From Terrimonas_A sp051954695 (GTDB lineage Bacteria; Bacteroidota; Bacteroidia; Chitinophagales; Chitinophagaceae): 64,000 nucleotides of DNA. The stretch spans positions 372,001-436,000 of the forward strand of contig JBQCHL010000018.1 in the NCBI GenBank assembly GCA_051954695.1. The letters are read 5' to 3'. Under the pieces are notes generated by a model. That model saw nothing but the letters and a program-made list of their open reading frames with translations. It had not been told where the DNA came from and ran no database searches. The translations under genes and the position numbers were made by a program. Every line of letters begins with the position of its first letter. Positions within the stretch are counted from its first letter, which is position 1. Positions 26,084-35,177 of the stretch are shown one piece after another.

Positions 26084-27877
26084 ATGAAGAATATCCGCAA
26101 TTTTTGCATTATCGCCCATATTGATCATGGTAAATCCACCCTGGCAGACAGGCTGTTACAAATGACTAATACCATCAGTGACCGGGAAATGATGGACCAG
26201 GTTCTGGATGATATGGACCTGGAAAGGGAAAAGGGGATCACCATTAAAAGCCATGCGATCCAAATTAATTACAAGAGTCCTGATAAGCATGAATATACCC
26301 TGAACCTGATCGATACACCCGGACACGTCGACTTCAGTTATGAAGTGAGCCGCGCCCTGGCTGCCTGCGAAGGCGCCCTGTTACTGGTGGATGCCACCCA
26401 GGGCATACAGGCACAAACAATCAGCAATCTTTATCTCGCTATAGAAAATGACCTGGAGATCATCCCTGTGATCAATAAGATCGATATGGATGGTGCCATG
26501 GTTGAGGAAGTAGAAGACCAGATCGTTGACCTCATCGGCTGCAAACGGGAAGATATTTTGCATGCCAGTGGCCGTACCGGTCTTGGTGTGGACAAAGTAC
26601 TGGAAGCAATCGTTGAACGTATACCACCGCCGAAAGGTGATGAAAATGCGCCATTGCAAGCCCTGATCTTCGACAGTGTGTTCAATTCATTCAGAGGCAT
26701 TATCGTTTATTACCGGATACTGAATGGCACGATCCGCAAAGGAGATAAAGTTAAATTCGTTTCTACCGGCCAGGAATATGAGGCTGATGAGATCGGTATC
26801 CTGAAGCTCAAGATGACAGAGAAGAAGGAAGTGAAAGCCGGTGATGTGGGTTATATTATCACTGGTATAAAAAATGCAAAGGAAGTAAAAGTAGGGGATA
26901 CCATCACGCTTGCTTCCAATCCTACACCTGAGCAGATCAAAGGTTTTGAAGAAGTAAAACCCATGGTATTCGCAGGTATTTACCCTGTTAATACAGACGA
27001 GTTTGAAGAACTCCGTGATTGCATGGACAAGCTTCAACTGAACGATGCATCGCTTACGTTTGAGCTGGAAACATCCCAGGCACTGGGCTTTGGTTTCCGT
27101 TGCGGTTTTCTCGGCATGCTCCACATGGAGATCATACAGGAAAGGCTGGAGCGTGAGTTTGATCAAACGGTGATCACTACTGTTCCCAACGTAAGTTTTA
27201 TTGCACATACTACCAAAGGCGAAACGATCCAGGTAAACAACCCTACTGAATTTCCCGACCCGGTAAAAACAGAAAGTATCGAAGAACCTTTTATCAAAGC
27301 ACAGATCATTACCAAGCCGGATTATATCGGCAATATCATGACGCTTTGCCTTGGTAAAAGAGGCCTTCTGATCAACCAGAGCTATCTTACCCCAACAAGG
27401 GTGGAACTGATCTTTGAAATGCCGCTGACGGAGATCGTATTTGATTTTTATGATAAATTAAAATCACAGACCCGCGGTTATGCCTCTTTCGATTATCATC
27501 CGATCGGCTACCGCGATAGTGATATCGTAAAAATGGATATCCTGCTTAATGGTGATAAAGTGGATGCGTTGAGTGCATTGATCCACCGCAGCAGGGCGCA
27601 GGACTTTGGCCGTAAACTGTGTGAGAAGCTGAAAGAACTGCTGCCACGTCAGCAATTCCAGATCGCGATCCAGGCAGCTATCGGTGCAAAAGTGATTGCC
27701 CGCGAAAATATCTCTGCTATGCGTAAGGATGTAACCGCAAAATGTTATGGTGGTGATATCAGCCGTAAACGTAAGCTTCTTGAAAAACAGAAAGAGGGTA
27801 AGAAGAGAATGAGGCAGATCGGTAATGTGGAAGTGCCGCAGGAAGCGTTTCTCGCGGTGTTAAAATTAGATGACTAG
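26084..27877 (+). CDS. lepA: Elongation factor 4 (LepA)
   Basis: A ribosome-binding GTPase that acts in translation, with back-translocation or assembly roles proposed. The GTPase motifs are AHIDHGKST, DTPGHVDF and INKID in the first 130 residues. Domains II, III and V follow, and the LepA-specific C-terminal domain ends with the conserved KCYGGDISRKRKLLEKQKEGKKRMRQIG pattern (split here: KCYGGDISRKRKLL and KEGKKRMRQIG). Length (597 aa) is standard. The gene is followed by palindromic repeat copy 3, which probably ends its transcript. Confidence 0.97.
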   Translation: MKNIRNFCIIAHIDHGKSTLADRLLQMTNTISDREMMDQVLDDMDLEREKGITIKSHAIQINYKSPDKHEYTLNLIDTPGHVDFSYEVSRALAACEGALLLVDATQGIQAQTISNLYLAIENDLEIIPVINKIDMDGAMVEEVEDQIVDLIGCKREDILHASGRTGLGVDKVLEAIVERIPPPKGDENAPLQALIFDSVFNSFRGIIVYYRILNGTIRKGDKVKFVSTGQEYEADEIGILKLKMTEKKEVKAGDVGYIITGIKNAKEVKVGDTITLASNPTPEQIKGFEEVKPMVFAGIYPVNTDEFEELRDCMDKLQLNDASLTFELETSQALGFGFRCGFLGMLHMEIIQERLEREFDQTVITTVPNVSFIAHTTKGETIQVNNPTEFPDPVKTESIEEPFIKAQIITKPDYIGNIMTLCLGKRGLLINQSYLTPTRVELIFEMPLTEIVFDFYDKLKSQTRGYASFDYHPIGYRDSDIVKMDILLNGDKVDALSALIHRSRAQDFGRKLCEKLKELLPRQQFQIAIQAAIGAKVIARENISAMRKDVTAKCYGGDISRKRKLLEKQKEGKKRMRQIGNVEVPQEAFLAVLKLDD

Positions 27878-27890
27878 TATTGAATTATTA

Positions 27891-27955
27891 TATCCCACAA
27901 AGACACGAAGACCACAAAAGATATTTCTCTGTGGTCTTCGTGTTTTTGTGGGATA
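27891..27955. repeat. Long palindromic intergenic repeat, copy 3 (probable two-way terminator)
   Basis: Two 26-base arms (27891-27916 and 27930-27955) pair at every position except one G-U, around a 13-base loop. The theme CCCACAAAGACACGAAGACC matches the family at 3514 and 17090. It lies between convergent lepA and czcA-like genes, an ideal place for a bidirectional terminator. Confidence 0.8.
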
Positions 27956-27960
27956 CCTGT

Positions 27961-30900
27961 TTATGATGCTGTGCTTATTATCCTATTTTTCTCAGACCTC
28001 CTGTAAAAGATCCAGAACATGATCGGGAACACCAATAATGTAAGAATAGTCGCCGTCACCAACCCTCCAATAATCGCCACCGCCAATGGTTTCTGACTTT
28101 CTGATCCAATCCCGGTTGATAAAGCCGCGGGCAATAACCCCAGCATTGCCATCAGCGCCGTCATCACCACCGGCCGGATCCTTGAAGTAACTCCCTGCCT
28201 GATCGCATCTGCCAAAGGCATCTTCTGCCGCAGGTTCTGATGAAACACCGATATAAGGATCACTCCATTCTGCACGCAGATACCAAACAAAGCAATAAAG
28301 CCAACACCAGCCGATATGCCAAAATTGATACCGGTAATATGCAGTGCCAGGATACCACCGATCAATGCAAACGGAACATTCAATAATATAAGCCCCGCGT
28401 CCTTTGCATTGCCAAAAGTGATGAACAGTAAAACGAAAATGGCAATAAGGCTGATCGGAACCACAAATGCCAGCTGGTTGGTCGCCCTTACCTGGTTCTC
28501 GAATTCACCGGCCCAGGCAATCGTATACCCTTTAGGTAGTTTTATCGTCTCGTTCACTTTAGCCATCGCTTCTTTGATGGTACTGCCCAGGTCTCTTTCC
28601 CTGACAGTAAACTTCACACCAATGAAACGCTTATTCTCATCCCGGTAAATAAATGCAGGGCCTGTTATTTTTTTCAGCTCTGCAATACTGCTTAATGGGA
28701 TCTTACCTCCTTTTAGGGTAGGTACCATCAATGCCATGATATCGGTTTCGTCTTTCCGGTACTCCGGACTGTAACGGATGCGTACATCGAACCTTTTTTC
28801 ATCTTCATATTTTCCAGTAGCAGTTTTACCGCCAATAGCCATTTCAATCACAGCCTGTGCATCGGCTGTTGATACACCATACAAAGCCATTTTTTCTTCA
28901 TCAAGAAGAACGCTGATCTCAGGTTGTCCGATATTCCGCAGGATGCCTGCATCCTTAATGCCAGGAATGTTTTTGATGTTTTGATAAACCTGGTCTGCCA
29001 GATCATCGAGCTTATTAAGATCATCGCCGAAAATTTTTACGGCATTGGATGCTTTAAATCCCGCTACTGCTTCAGCCACATTGTCGACTACCGGTTGCGA
29101 ATAGTTATAAGTGATACCCTGGAACTGGCTGAGCTCTTTATCCATTTCCTCGATCAACTGGTCCTTGGTCCTTTTCATTTTCCATTCCTTTGCCGGTTTC
29201 AGGTTCACCTGGAACTGAACAAAACCAAATCCATTCGGATCAGTCCCATCATTGCTTCGCCCGGTTTGAGACAGTACACCGTTCACTTCTTCAAACCCCA
29301 TCAACTTGCCCCGGAGCGTTTTGGTGATCTTCATCGATTCGGTGAGGGATGTGCTCATCGGTAATTCTGCTGTTACCCATAGAGCACCTTCATTCAGCTC
29401 GGGAAGGAATTCCGTACCCAGGAATTTTGCTGAAGCAAACGTGAGCCCCATTACCGCAAATGCGGTGATAAGGCTTTTTCGTTTGTTCCTGAAACACCAC
29501 GCAAATGCACTGCCGACAGCTTTATTGAAAAACCGGACAATGAAGTTGTCCTTTTCTCTTACGTTCTTCCGCAGTAATATGGAGCAAAGCACCGGTACCA
29601 GCGTTAATGTATAGATCAATGCGCCAAGCAGGGCAAACCCGAGTGTCCATGCAAGGGGAGAGAACATTTTACCTTCCACTTTCTGGAAAGTGAAAATGGG
29701 AAGCAAGGCTGTAATGATGATGACCTTGGAAAAGAAAACTGCCTTACCCAGTTCGCCACCTGTCTTTTTCAGTAAGCCAAGTTTCGACAGCTTGTTGAAC
29801 CGCTCCATTCCTTCTTTGTGTGATAAATGAGCGAGTGCCACAAACATTCCTTCCACCATTACGACGGCTCCATCGATAATGATCCCGAAATCTATTGCTC
29901 CGAGTGAGATCAGGTTGGCTGTCATTCCTTTTAGCCGCAAACAGAAAAAGGCAAAGAGCAGAGATAAAGGAATAATGATGGAGACAATGACTGTCGTTCT
30001 CCAATCGGCCATGAACAGGAACACGATCACTGTTACCAGCACAATTCCTTCCAGTACATTATGGGAGATAGTCTCCGTGCAATAAGCCATCAGGTTGTCC
30101 CTGTCGTAGAAGGTTTCCATTTTAATATCGGCAGGCAGGATATTATCGTTCAGTTCTGCCACTTTCTTTTTAACACGGGCCAGCACTTCAGAAGGGTTCT
30201 CGTCTTTCCGCATTACTACAATGCCTTCCACCACATCATCATCATTGTTGAGTCCGGTTTGTCCTACCCGTGGCAGGGCACTTTCTTTTACGGTGGCAAC
30301 ATGCTTTACCAATACCGGGGCATCCTGGTTCTGGTCAATAATAATGTTCTCGATATCACTTTGCTTGTCGAGCAAGCCGATCCCTCTTACCACATAAGCC
30401 TGGTTATTCCTTTCGATCACATCTCCTCCAACGTTCAGGTTACTTTTTGATACAGCATTATATACTTCCAGTGGCGTGATATCATATTTCTGTAACTGGG
30501 TTGGATTAACCTGTATCTCGTATATCTTTTCCTGTCCGCCAAAAGCCACCATGTCTGCAACACCGGCTACGGATCTTAATTGCCTGTCGATGGTCCAGTT
30601 TTGAACTGTCAGCAAATCCCGGCTGTTCCGGTCGGGGCTTCTTAACACATACCGGAATATTTCACCGGTAGGACCATAGGGTGGCTGCACTTCGGGGTCA
30701 ACACCTTCAGGAAGACTAACCGTACGTAATTGGTTATTGACCTGCTGCCGGGCAAAAAAATCATCCACTCCATCTTCAAAGATTATTTTCATTACGCTCA
30801 GGCCGAACATGGTGATGCTGCGGACATTGGTTTTCCGCTGCACACTGTTCATCGCAACTTCAGTTGGCCGTGTCACAAATCGTTCGATCTCTTCTGCACT

Positions 30901-31077
30901 CCGGCCAGGCCATTGCGACACAATAATGATCTGTGTGTTGGTGACATCGGGAAATGCTTCAATCGGTGTTTTGATAAAACTGACGATACCCGCTATGATC
31001 AACACCCCGGTCATGAAAAAGGTGAAGAATTTATTCTTGAGCGAAAACGCTACAATATTTCGGATAAACTTGTTCAT
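27961..31077 (-). CDS. czcA: CzcA/CusA-family heavy-metal RND efflux pump
   Basis: The inner-membrane proton-driven pump of a tripartite metal exporter, 1038 residues, as usual for the heavy-metal efflux family. Twelve membrane helices in two halves are evident. The family signature in TM4, SLGAIDFGIIIDGAVVMVEG, contains the acidic residues of proton relay. The N-terminus KTPIEAFPDVTNTQI and GRSAEEIERFVTRPTE are typical. The metal cannot be chosen from sequence alone (Co/Zn/Cd or Cu/Ag). It is the last gene of a four-gene operon with the adaptor, the outer-membrane channel and a small secreted protein. Confidence 0.92.
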   Translation of the reverse strand: MNKFIRNIVAFSLKNKFFTFFMTGVLIIAGIVSFIKTPIEAFPDVTNTQIIIVSQWPGRSAEEIERFVTRPTEVAMNSVQRKTNVRSITMFGLSVMKIIFEDGVDDFFARQQVNNQLRTVSLPEGVDPEVQPPYGPTGEIFRYVLRSPDRNSRDLLTVQNWTIDRQLRSVAGVADMVAFGGQEKIYEIQVNPTQLQKYDITPLEVYNAVSKSNLNVGGDVIERNNQAYVVRGIGLLDKQSDIENIIIDQNQDAPVLVKHVATVKESALPRVGQTGLNNDDDVVEGIVVMRKDENPSEVLARVKKKVAELNDNILPADIKMETFYDRDNLMAYCTETISHNVLEGIVLVTVIVFLFMADWRTTVIVSIIIPLSLLFAFFCLRLKGMTANLISLGAIDFGIIIDGAVVMVEGMFVALAHLSHKEGMERFNKLSKLGLLKKTGGELGKAVFFSKVIIITALLPIFTFQKVEGKMFSPLAWTLGFALLGALIYTLTLVPVLCSILLRKNVREKDNFIVRFFNKAVGSAFAWCFRNKRKSLITAFAVMGLTFASAKFLGTEFLPELNEGALWVTAELPMSTSLTESMKITKTLRGKLMGFEEVNGVLSQTGRSNDGTDPNGFGFVQFQVNLKPAKEWKMKRTKDQLIEEMDKELSQFQGITYNYSQPVVDNVAEAVAGFKASNAVKIFGDDLNKLDDLADQVYQNIKNIPGIKDAGILRNIGQPEISVLLDEEKMALYGVSTADAQAVIEMAIGGKTATGKYEDEKRFDVRIRYSPEYRKDETDIMALMVPTLKGGKIPLSSIAELKKITGPAFIYRDENKRFIGVKFTVRERDLGSTIKEAMAKVNETIKLPKGYTIAWAGEFENQVRATNQLAFVVPISLIAIFVLLFITFGNAKDAGLILLNVPFALIGGILALHITGINFGISAGVGFIALFGICVQNGVILISVFHQNLRQKMPLADAIRQGVTSRIRPVVMTALMAMLGLLPAALSTGIGSESQKPLAVAIIGGLVTATILTLLVFPIMFWIFYRRSEKNRIISTAS

Positions 31078-31144
31078 GTAAATATTTTTAGGGCACTATT
31101 ACCGTACCCGTGTATGTTTGATAATTCCTTTATTGTATTGCTGT

Positions 31145-32233
31145 TTAATCGTTCAGCGCATCATATACCAGCAATGCATTCCTGACGATTACTTTTTCTC
31201 CAGGTTGTAAGCCTGCCAACACATAGGTATTGCCGGCAGTGGTTTTCAGTGGTTCTACAGAACGGGTCTCAATGCTGTCCTTTCTGTGAAAGATCATCAG
31301 GTAGTTCTTGCTTTTATCAAACACAACAGCTTCCGCAGGGATCGAAGGCAAATGCTGACCGTCTTCATAACGGATAAAAACAGTTGCTGCCATTTCAGGC
31401 TTGAGTGCATAACCAGGATTAGGTAAACGGATACGGATCTTGAGGGTTTTGGTATCTGGGTCCAGCACATTCAGGATCTTGTCTATTTTCCCGGAAAATT
31501 TTTTCCCGGGGTAACTAAGCAATTCCACTTCTGCCGGCATATTCAATTGCAACCTGGCGATATCAGTTTCGTATACATTGGCTGTTACAAATACTTCATC
31601 TATCTGGGCAATGGTGAAAATGCTTTCACTCAGCCCCGCAGGCAATTGCATATCTGGGTTGATCTTTTTATCCGTGATGAAACCGCTGATGGGCGCTACC
31701 ACATTATAATAGGAACCTTTATTTACATGATAAATATTAAATACTTCGTTTACCCGGTTCAGTTCGGCTTCTGAAGATTCCACTTCTTTTTGTGCTGCTG
31801 CCACATCCCTGTCTGTATTTAATTTGGATTCATTCAATTCCTGTGCGGCTTTCAGGTTTTTCTTTGCCACTACCAGGTCGGTTTCTGCATCGCGGCGTTG
31901 CTTTTCAAAATCGGCTACATCCGTACTGCGGATAGTAGCCAGCACCTGGCCCTTTTTCACATAATCGCCGAGCGATACATTCAGTTTTGTTACATAGCCT
32001 GCAACAATGGGAAAAATATTGGCCATCTTATTATCTTCTGGTGTGATCTTACCGGAAAAACGGAGTTCATTCATGACCGGCCTTGTCAAAGCTGTGTCAA
32101 TGCTGATCCGATTGAGCATGGTATCTGTTAAAACGAATTTTCCTTCTGCTGTTTCTTTGTTGGGCTGATGGCTGCAGGCCGTAATGAGTACAGTGAATAG
32201 AAGGCTGTAAAGTGATATTATTAAGAATTTCAT
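31145..32233 (-). CDS. czcB: RND efflux periplasmic adaptor (CzcB/CusB-like) lipoprotein
   Basis: The membrane-fusion protein linking the RND pump to the outer-membrane channel. It has a lipobox LITAC, then a barrel-sandwich domain with GYVTKLNVSLGDYVKKGQVL, a coiled-coil hairpin (about 105-160, rich in Glu, Lys and Ala), and beta-barrel domains with the VFVTANVYETDI segment. Full length is 362 residues. It sits 67 bases upstream of czcA-like and 30 bases downstream of the TolC-like gene, so the operon order is small protein, channel, adaptor, pump. Confidence 0.9.
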   Translation of the reverse strand: MKFLIISLYSLLFTVLITACSHQPNKETAEGKFVLTDTMLNRISIDTALTRPVMNELRFSGKITPEDNKMANIFPIVAGYVTKLNVSLGDYVKKGQVLATIRSTDVADFEKQRRDAETDLVVAKKNLKAAQELNESKLNTDRDVAAAQKEVESSEAELNRVNEVFNIYHVNKGSYYNVVAPISGFITDKKINPDMQLPAGLSESIFTIAQIDEVFVTANVYETDIARLQLNMPAEVELLSYPGKKFSGKIDKILNVLDPDTKTLKIRIRLPNPGYALKPEMAATVFIRYEDGQHLPSIPAEAVVFDKSKNYLMIFHRKDSIETRSVEPLKTTAGNTYVLAGLQPGEKVIVRNALLVYDALND

Positions 32234-32263
32234 AAGCTGTATTATTTAAATAGGTGATGAAGA

Positions 32264-33502
32264 TCAAAGGCGGGCACCAAGTGTATATTCCAGGTCTTCC
32301 CAGGCCAGCCTTCTTTGTTTATGTAATTGATTCAATTGCCGGATCGCCACATTATAGTTTTCAAAAAAATCAACAAATTCCAGCAGGGAGATATTTCCTT
32401 TATTGAAGTTCTCGATCATGCTACGGTTCATTTCCGGAAAATCTTTATTAAAGCTTTGTTCGGAAGCCTTGTATTCTTTCTCTGCCTCTGCCAGCCGGGC
32501 CACACTGCCTGCTACTTCTCTATCCACTTCGTTCTGCTTATAATCGAATGCGAGCTCTGCGGATTTGATCTGTGCTTTTGCAGCTTTGATATTGCCCTGG
32601 TTCCGGTTGAACAAAGGCAGGTCAATTGCAGCGCGGACAGAATACAGGTTGCTTACATAGCTTCCGTTCTGATCATATCCTGTTCCAACAGTAAGATCTG
32701 GCGTAGCCAATGCACGCTGATAGTTATAGTTCAATTGCTCCTGCTTCAACTGGCTTTGCTGTATTTGCAGATCGGAACGGTTTTGCCGTGCTATATTGGT
32801 AAGCGTGGGGAGATCGGGCAGGGGCTTTGATTCCAGGCTTATTTTGTTTGGGGAAACAAAGGCGGTAGTATCCATCAGTAATTGGAGTGTTTGCCGTGCG
32901 GTGATGGCATCCATCACTACAGTGTTCCGGTCGGCACTCAACTGAATGTATTCACCTTTCAATCTCACAGCGTCTTTTAAGGGCACGTTTCCCTTGGCTG
33001 CTTGCACATCATACGCATTGATGATCTGCTGCAGTTGCCGCATTTGTTCGTCATACTGGGTTATGAGTTCTTCAGCGTAAGCGACTATATAGAAATTTTG
33101 CCGCAGTTCATATTTAAGAGAACGGAGCAATTCATAAAAAGCAAAATTGGCCTGTGCGGTTTGTTCCCTTGCCAGTAAAACGCGCTTATTGCGTTTGGCG
33201 GCAAGTGATATCACCTGGTCGATCCCAAATGTTTTCTGGCCTTTATTGCCTATGTCAAACCATTTATGATTATCGCCATAAGCGGCCATCTCCGCTGAAA
33301 TAGTAGGGTTATTATAAAGTTTCTGCTGTATTTCATTGGCCTTAGCTGCATCTACCTGGTAGCGTTGCGAGAGCAGCAGCAGGTTTTTTTGAAGGAACAT
33401 TTGCTCTGCCTGTTCCAATGAAACGTGTAATGTATCTGTATTTTGAGCCGATAGTGATGAGCACAGCACAATGGCCGGGATCACCGATAAGTATTTTTTC
33501 AT
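32264..33502 (-). CDS. czcC: TolC-family outer membrane channel (CzcC/CusC-like)
   Basis: The outer-membrane efflux channel of the metal exporter. The signal peptide (MKKYLSVIPAIVLCSSLSAQ) is followed by two outer-membrane efflux domains with long coiled-coil helices. The repeating halves are recognisable at AANEIQQKLYNNPTISAEM and PDLTVGTGYDQNGSYVSN. An in-frame ATG at 33577 would add 25 residues ahead of the signal peptide, so 33502 is preferred. A 135-base gap with inverted repeats separates it from the upstream gene. Confidence 0.88.
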   Translation of the reverse strand: MKKYLSVIPAIVLCSSLSAQNTDTLHVSLEQAEQMFLQKNLLLLSQRYQVDAAKANEIQQKLYNNPTISAEMAAYGDNHKWFDIGNKGQKTFGIDQVISLAAKRNKRVLLAREQTAQANFAFYELLRSLKYELRQNFYIVAYAEELITQYDEQMRQLQQIINAYDVQAAKGNVPLKDAVRLKGEYIQLSADRNTVVMDAITARQTLQLLMDTTAFVSPNKISLESKPLPDLPTLTNIARQNRSDLQIQQSQLKQEQLNYNYQRALATPDLTVGTGYDQNGSYVSNLYSVRAAIDLPLFNRNQGNIKAAKAQIKSAELAFDYKQNEVDREVAGSVARLAEAEKEYKASEQSFNKDFPEMNRSMIENFNKGNISLLEFVDFFENYNVAIRQLNQLHKQRRLAWEDLEYTLGARL

Positions 33503-33637
33503 CAGAAAAATATTGAAGTGTCTATACAATAGGGCCGCCCTTCCTGGAAAGGAGCAGGCATGCGTGTATAGGGGCAATGCCCTTAATCTGTTAAACCGGT
33601 TTGGTTGGTGTAAACTTTAGCTGAAACAGCTATCGTA
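33503..33637 (-). promoter_or_regulatory. Structured intercistronic leader ahead of czcC
   Basis: On the minus strand, CTATACA (33565-33571) and TGTATAG (33522-33528) can pair and enclose a further CCTTTCC/GGAAGG-type hairpin. A GGGC/GCCC hairpin precedes them. It could be an attenuator or processing site. It does not match any riboswitch consensus that I know. Confidence 0.3.
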
Positions 33638-34018
33638 TCAGGCTCTATCGGGAGGAGGAGTAAACAAGGCTGTGAAACCAGCAGGCAGATGGGATTGGTT
33701 TTGTTCTCCATTCAGGCTTTTGCTGCCTGCTCCGGTTGGATCATTGATGATCTTTATTTTCTTTTCCGGCAGGGAGAAGTCAAAGGCGACGGATTTTTTC
33801 AACAGTCCCTGTTCATCGTTTCCTTTCTGATCGGGAAGCGTTTGGTCTGTGGTTTCATCCAGTAAAAATTCTGCGATACTTTCGATCTCGTTGTATTCTG
33901 TATCTGTTGATGAAGAAGATGTAGCGGACCTGTAATCAGTGTCAACAAAGTCAATACTGGTATTCAGTATCGACAGCGCAATAAGCCATAAAATAGTATG
34001 TCGGAGAAATTGCCGCAT
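33638..34018 (-). CDS. Small secreted/membrane protein leading the metal-efflux operon
   Basis: A 126-residue protein with one N-terminal hydrophobic helix (LRHTILWLIALSILNTSI) and a polar, acidic remainder rich in Ser, Thr, Asp and Glu (SSSSTDTEYNEIESIAEF), ending in FTPPPDRA. Similar small proteins lead CzcCBA-type operons in this phylum. The acidic part may bind metal in the periplasm, which is inference. The ATG at 34018 is preferred over 34033, because a perfect -7 element lies 12 bases ahead of it. Confidence 0.6.
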   Translation of the reverse strand: MRQFLRHTILWLIALSILNTSIDFVDTDYRSATSSSSTDTEYNEIESIAEFLLDETTDQTLPDQKGNDEQGLLKKSVAFDFSLPEKKIKIINDPTGAGSKSLNGEQNQSHLPAGFTALFTPPPDRA

Positions 34019-34030
34019 GGTACTTCCGTG

Positions 34031-34038
34031 CAAAGATA
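34031..34038 (-). promoter_or_regulatory. -7 promoter element TATCTTTG of the metal-efflux operon
   Basis: Exact TAnnTTTG match on the minus strand, immediately ahead of the first gene of the efflux operon. No metal-responsive regulator gene is adjacent. Confidence 0.5.
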
Positions 34039-34094
34039 ATTTCAGCAGAGCAGATTTACCATAGATAGCAGGATAAATGATATGTTAAGGAATT

Positions 34095-35099
34095 TTAATC
34101 ACCATTATTTCCTGTTTTCGGTTTTTCTTTTGCTTTATTCTTTTCTGATTTCTCTTCCAGTTTTTTCTGGTTGGTATTTCCATTTTTATCAAGCAATGGA
34201 TCTTCTACAGGTGGGTTGCCCAGGTAGGGATCTATGCCTCGCATGTCAACCTTGTAGTCAAATGCTTTATCAATATGTACCCATTTACCTCCTTCCCATT
34301 TAAAGGCTTCATTGTCGCCATCGGGGATATAGGTCCATTTATGGTCGGGTTCATCCGTTTCAGAGATCAAATGATCGGAGAGGATCACGCCGAGATCGCT
34401 GATATAATTCAGTAAAACGCGGGTATCCTTTTTAAACTCCAGGCTGAAGCGGTAGGCTGTGGGTTTAGGTATACTGTCCTGCGCATAACTAAAGAAAGGA
34501 CCGCCAAACACCGGTTCGCCTTTTTGATCGAAATACATCACTTCCACCCATTTTTTTGTGCTCATCACTGTGTTGTAATCAATACCAAAAAGGGTGTAAT
34601 AGTTCCTGTTGTTATACTGTGTTTTGATAATATTATAATAGATCGCGCCGATCCAGTTGCTGCGGGAACGGGCAGAGTCTTCTGCTTTGTCGGTAAATTC
34701 AGACACATCCCGCAAGGGCAGCAGTTTGAGAGAGCCGTCTTTTGTTCTCATCTGGATAGCACCTTTCTGGCGGCAGTAATAGTCATCAAACTGCATATTC
34801 CAGGTAAATATGCGGAAACTTGAGTCCGGGGCATAAAGGCGGGAAACACCTTGTACCGAATCAAAAGGGTAATAAAAAGAGTTCTTTATCTGTAAAGCCC
34901 TTACCAGGGTGCGGGTAAAAATGCTGTCGGATATCATACGGTCGGCCGTAGTGGTATCGGTGATCATGTACATTGCATACTCCTTCAGGGTATCTTCCTT
35001 TTCCCTTAGTTTTCTTTTATCGCCGGTGCTGATCAATTGCGCCTGGCTGGTGTACGACAGGAGCAGCAATAATCCGAGTTTCACAGCTATTTTATTCAT
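34095..35099 (-). CDS. Secreted hypothetical protein, 334 aa
   Basis: A conserved-looking Bacteroidota secreted protein with a signal peptide ending SYTSQAQ. The mature part is alpha/beta with regularly spaced aromatics (SFRIFTWNMQFDDYYCRQKGA, split as SFRIFTWNMQ and DDYYCRQKGA). The C-terminal 45 residues are disordered, acidic-basic and rich in Lys, Glu and Asn. I cannot name a family. The promoter element ends five bases ahead of the ATG, predicting a leaderless transcript. The neighbouring metal-efflux and heptose genes give no functional clue. Confidence 0.65.
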   Translation of the reverse strand: MNKIAVKLGLLLLLSYTSQAQLISTGDKRKLREKEDTLKEYAMYMITDTTTADRMISDSIFTRTLVRALQIKNSFYYPFDSVQGVSRLYAPDSSFRIFTWNMQFDDYYCRQKGAIQMRTKDGSLKLLPLRDVSEFTDKAEDSARSRSNWIGAIYYNIIKTQYNNRNYYTLFGIDYNTVMSTKKWVEVMYFDQKGEPVFGGPFFSYAQDSIPKPTAYRFSLEFKKDTRVLLNYISDLGVILSDHLISETDEPDHKWTYIPDGDNEAFKWEGGKWVHIDKAFDYKVDMRGIDPYLGNPPVEDPLLDKNGNTNQKKLEEKSEKNKAKEKPKTGNNGD

Positions 35100-35104
35100 G
35101 ATCG

Positions 35105-35112
35105 CAAAATTA
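35105..35112 (-). promoter_or_regulatory. -7 promoter element TAATTTTG, predicted leaderless
   Basis: Exact TAnnTTTG match on the minus strand with only five bases to the ATG at 35099. Confidence 0.4.
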
Positions 35113-35177
35113 CAGTATTAGACGGGCTTGCCCGGCCCCGTGATAACGGCGAAACCAGCATTAAATTTCATGGCTTC

